From: Cyanobacteria bacterium UBA9579
Lineage (GTDB): Bacteria; Cyanobacteriota; Vampirovibrionia; Gastranaerophilales; UBA9579
Direction of reading: 5' to 3'
DNA length: 5,332 nucleotides
Assembly (NCBI GenBank): GCA_003499585.1
Contig: DNSU01000193.1
Coordinates: 244 to 5,575 of the forward strand
The position numbers and the translations under genes are program-made. The notes beneath the pieces are model-generated. The model had not been told where the DNA came from. It ran no database searches and saw nothing but the letters and a program-made list of their open reading frames with translations. The number at the start of each line of letters is the position of its first letter. Positions within the stretch are counted from its first letter, which is position 1. Of the stretch, positions 5,298-5,332 are shown in pieces.

Positions 5298-5332
5298 AGC
5301 CTGTCTTGCTAAAAATGTAAAAATCAAGATAT

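Overview
The window is A/T-rich bacterial chromosomal DNA with ordinary housekeeping and envelope genes. I see no rRNA, tRNA, CRISPR array, insertion sequence or phage gene. MurT-type Mur ligase, YtxH proteins and a DUF948 protein, low GC content and strong GGAGG-type ribosome binding sites fit a low-GC Bacillota or a non-photosynthetic Cyanobacteriota lineage (Melainabacteria/Vampirovibrionia type). The sequence alone does not decide between them.

Layout. Bases 1-427 hold at most the last codons of a plus-strand gene and then a non-coding stretch with three tandem 11-bp TGCAAAA repeats. From 428 to 3765 all genes run on the minus strand. In transcription order they are: a 130-aa membrane-anchored protein of unknown function (3765-3373); a tight YtxH / DUF948 / YtxH cluster (3253-2250); two hairpins (2224-2140); a 2'-5' RNA ligase/cyclic phosphodiesterase family protein ThpR (1963-1385); and a class IV PLP enzyme, most likely aminodeoxychorismate lyase PabC (1282-428). 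At 3766-3929 a very A/T-rich divergent intergenic region carries candidate promoters in both directions. The plus strand then encodes MurT (3930-5297), the Mur-ligase-like subunit of the MurT/GatD lipid II amidotransferase.

How the genes fit together. The YtxH/DUF948 cluster resembles the ytxG-ytxH pairing known in Bacillus: small single-pass membrane proteins with coiled tails, here with two YtxH paralogues flanking one DUF948 protein and with translational coupling. MurT acts on peptidoglycan precursors at the inner face of the membrane and needs the glutaminase GatD, whose gene is not visible in the 35 bases left downstream. PabC (folate) and ThpR (RNA ends) have no obvious link to the envelope genes.

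I did not find a convincing undescribed system. The items most worth a second look are the shortened CxC/CxC zinc knuckles in MurT, its apparently near-leaderless start overlapping a six-codon ORF, the paired hairpins that share a core sequence, and the unidentified 130-aa membrane protein.
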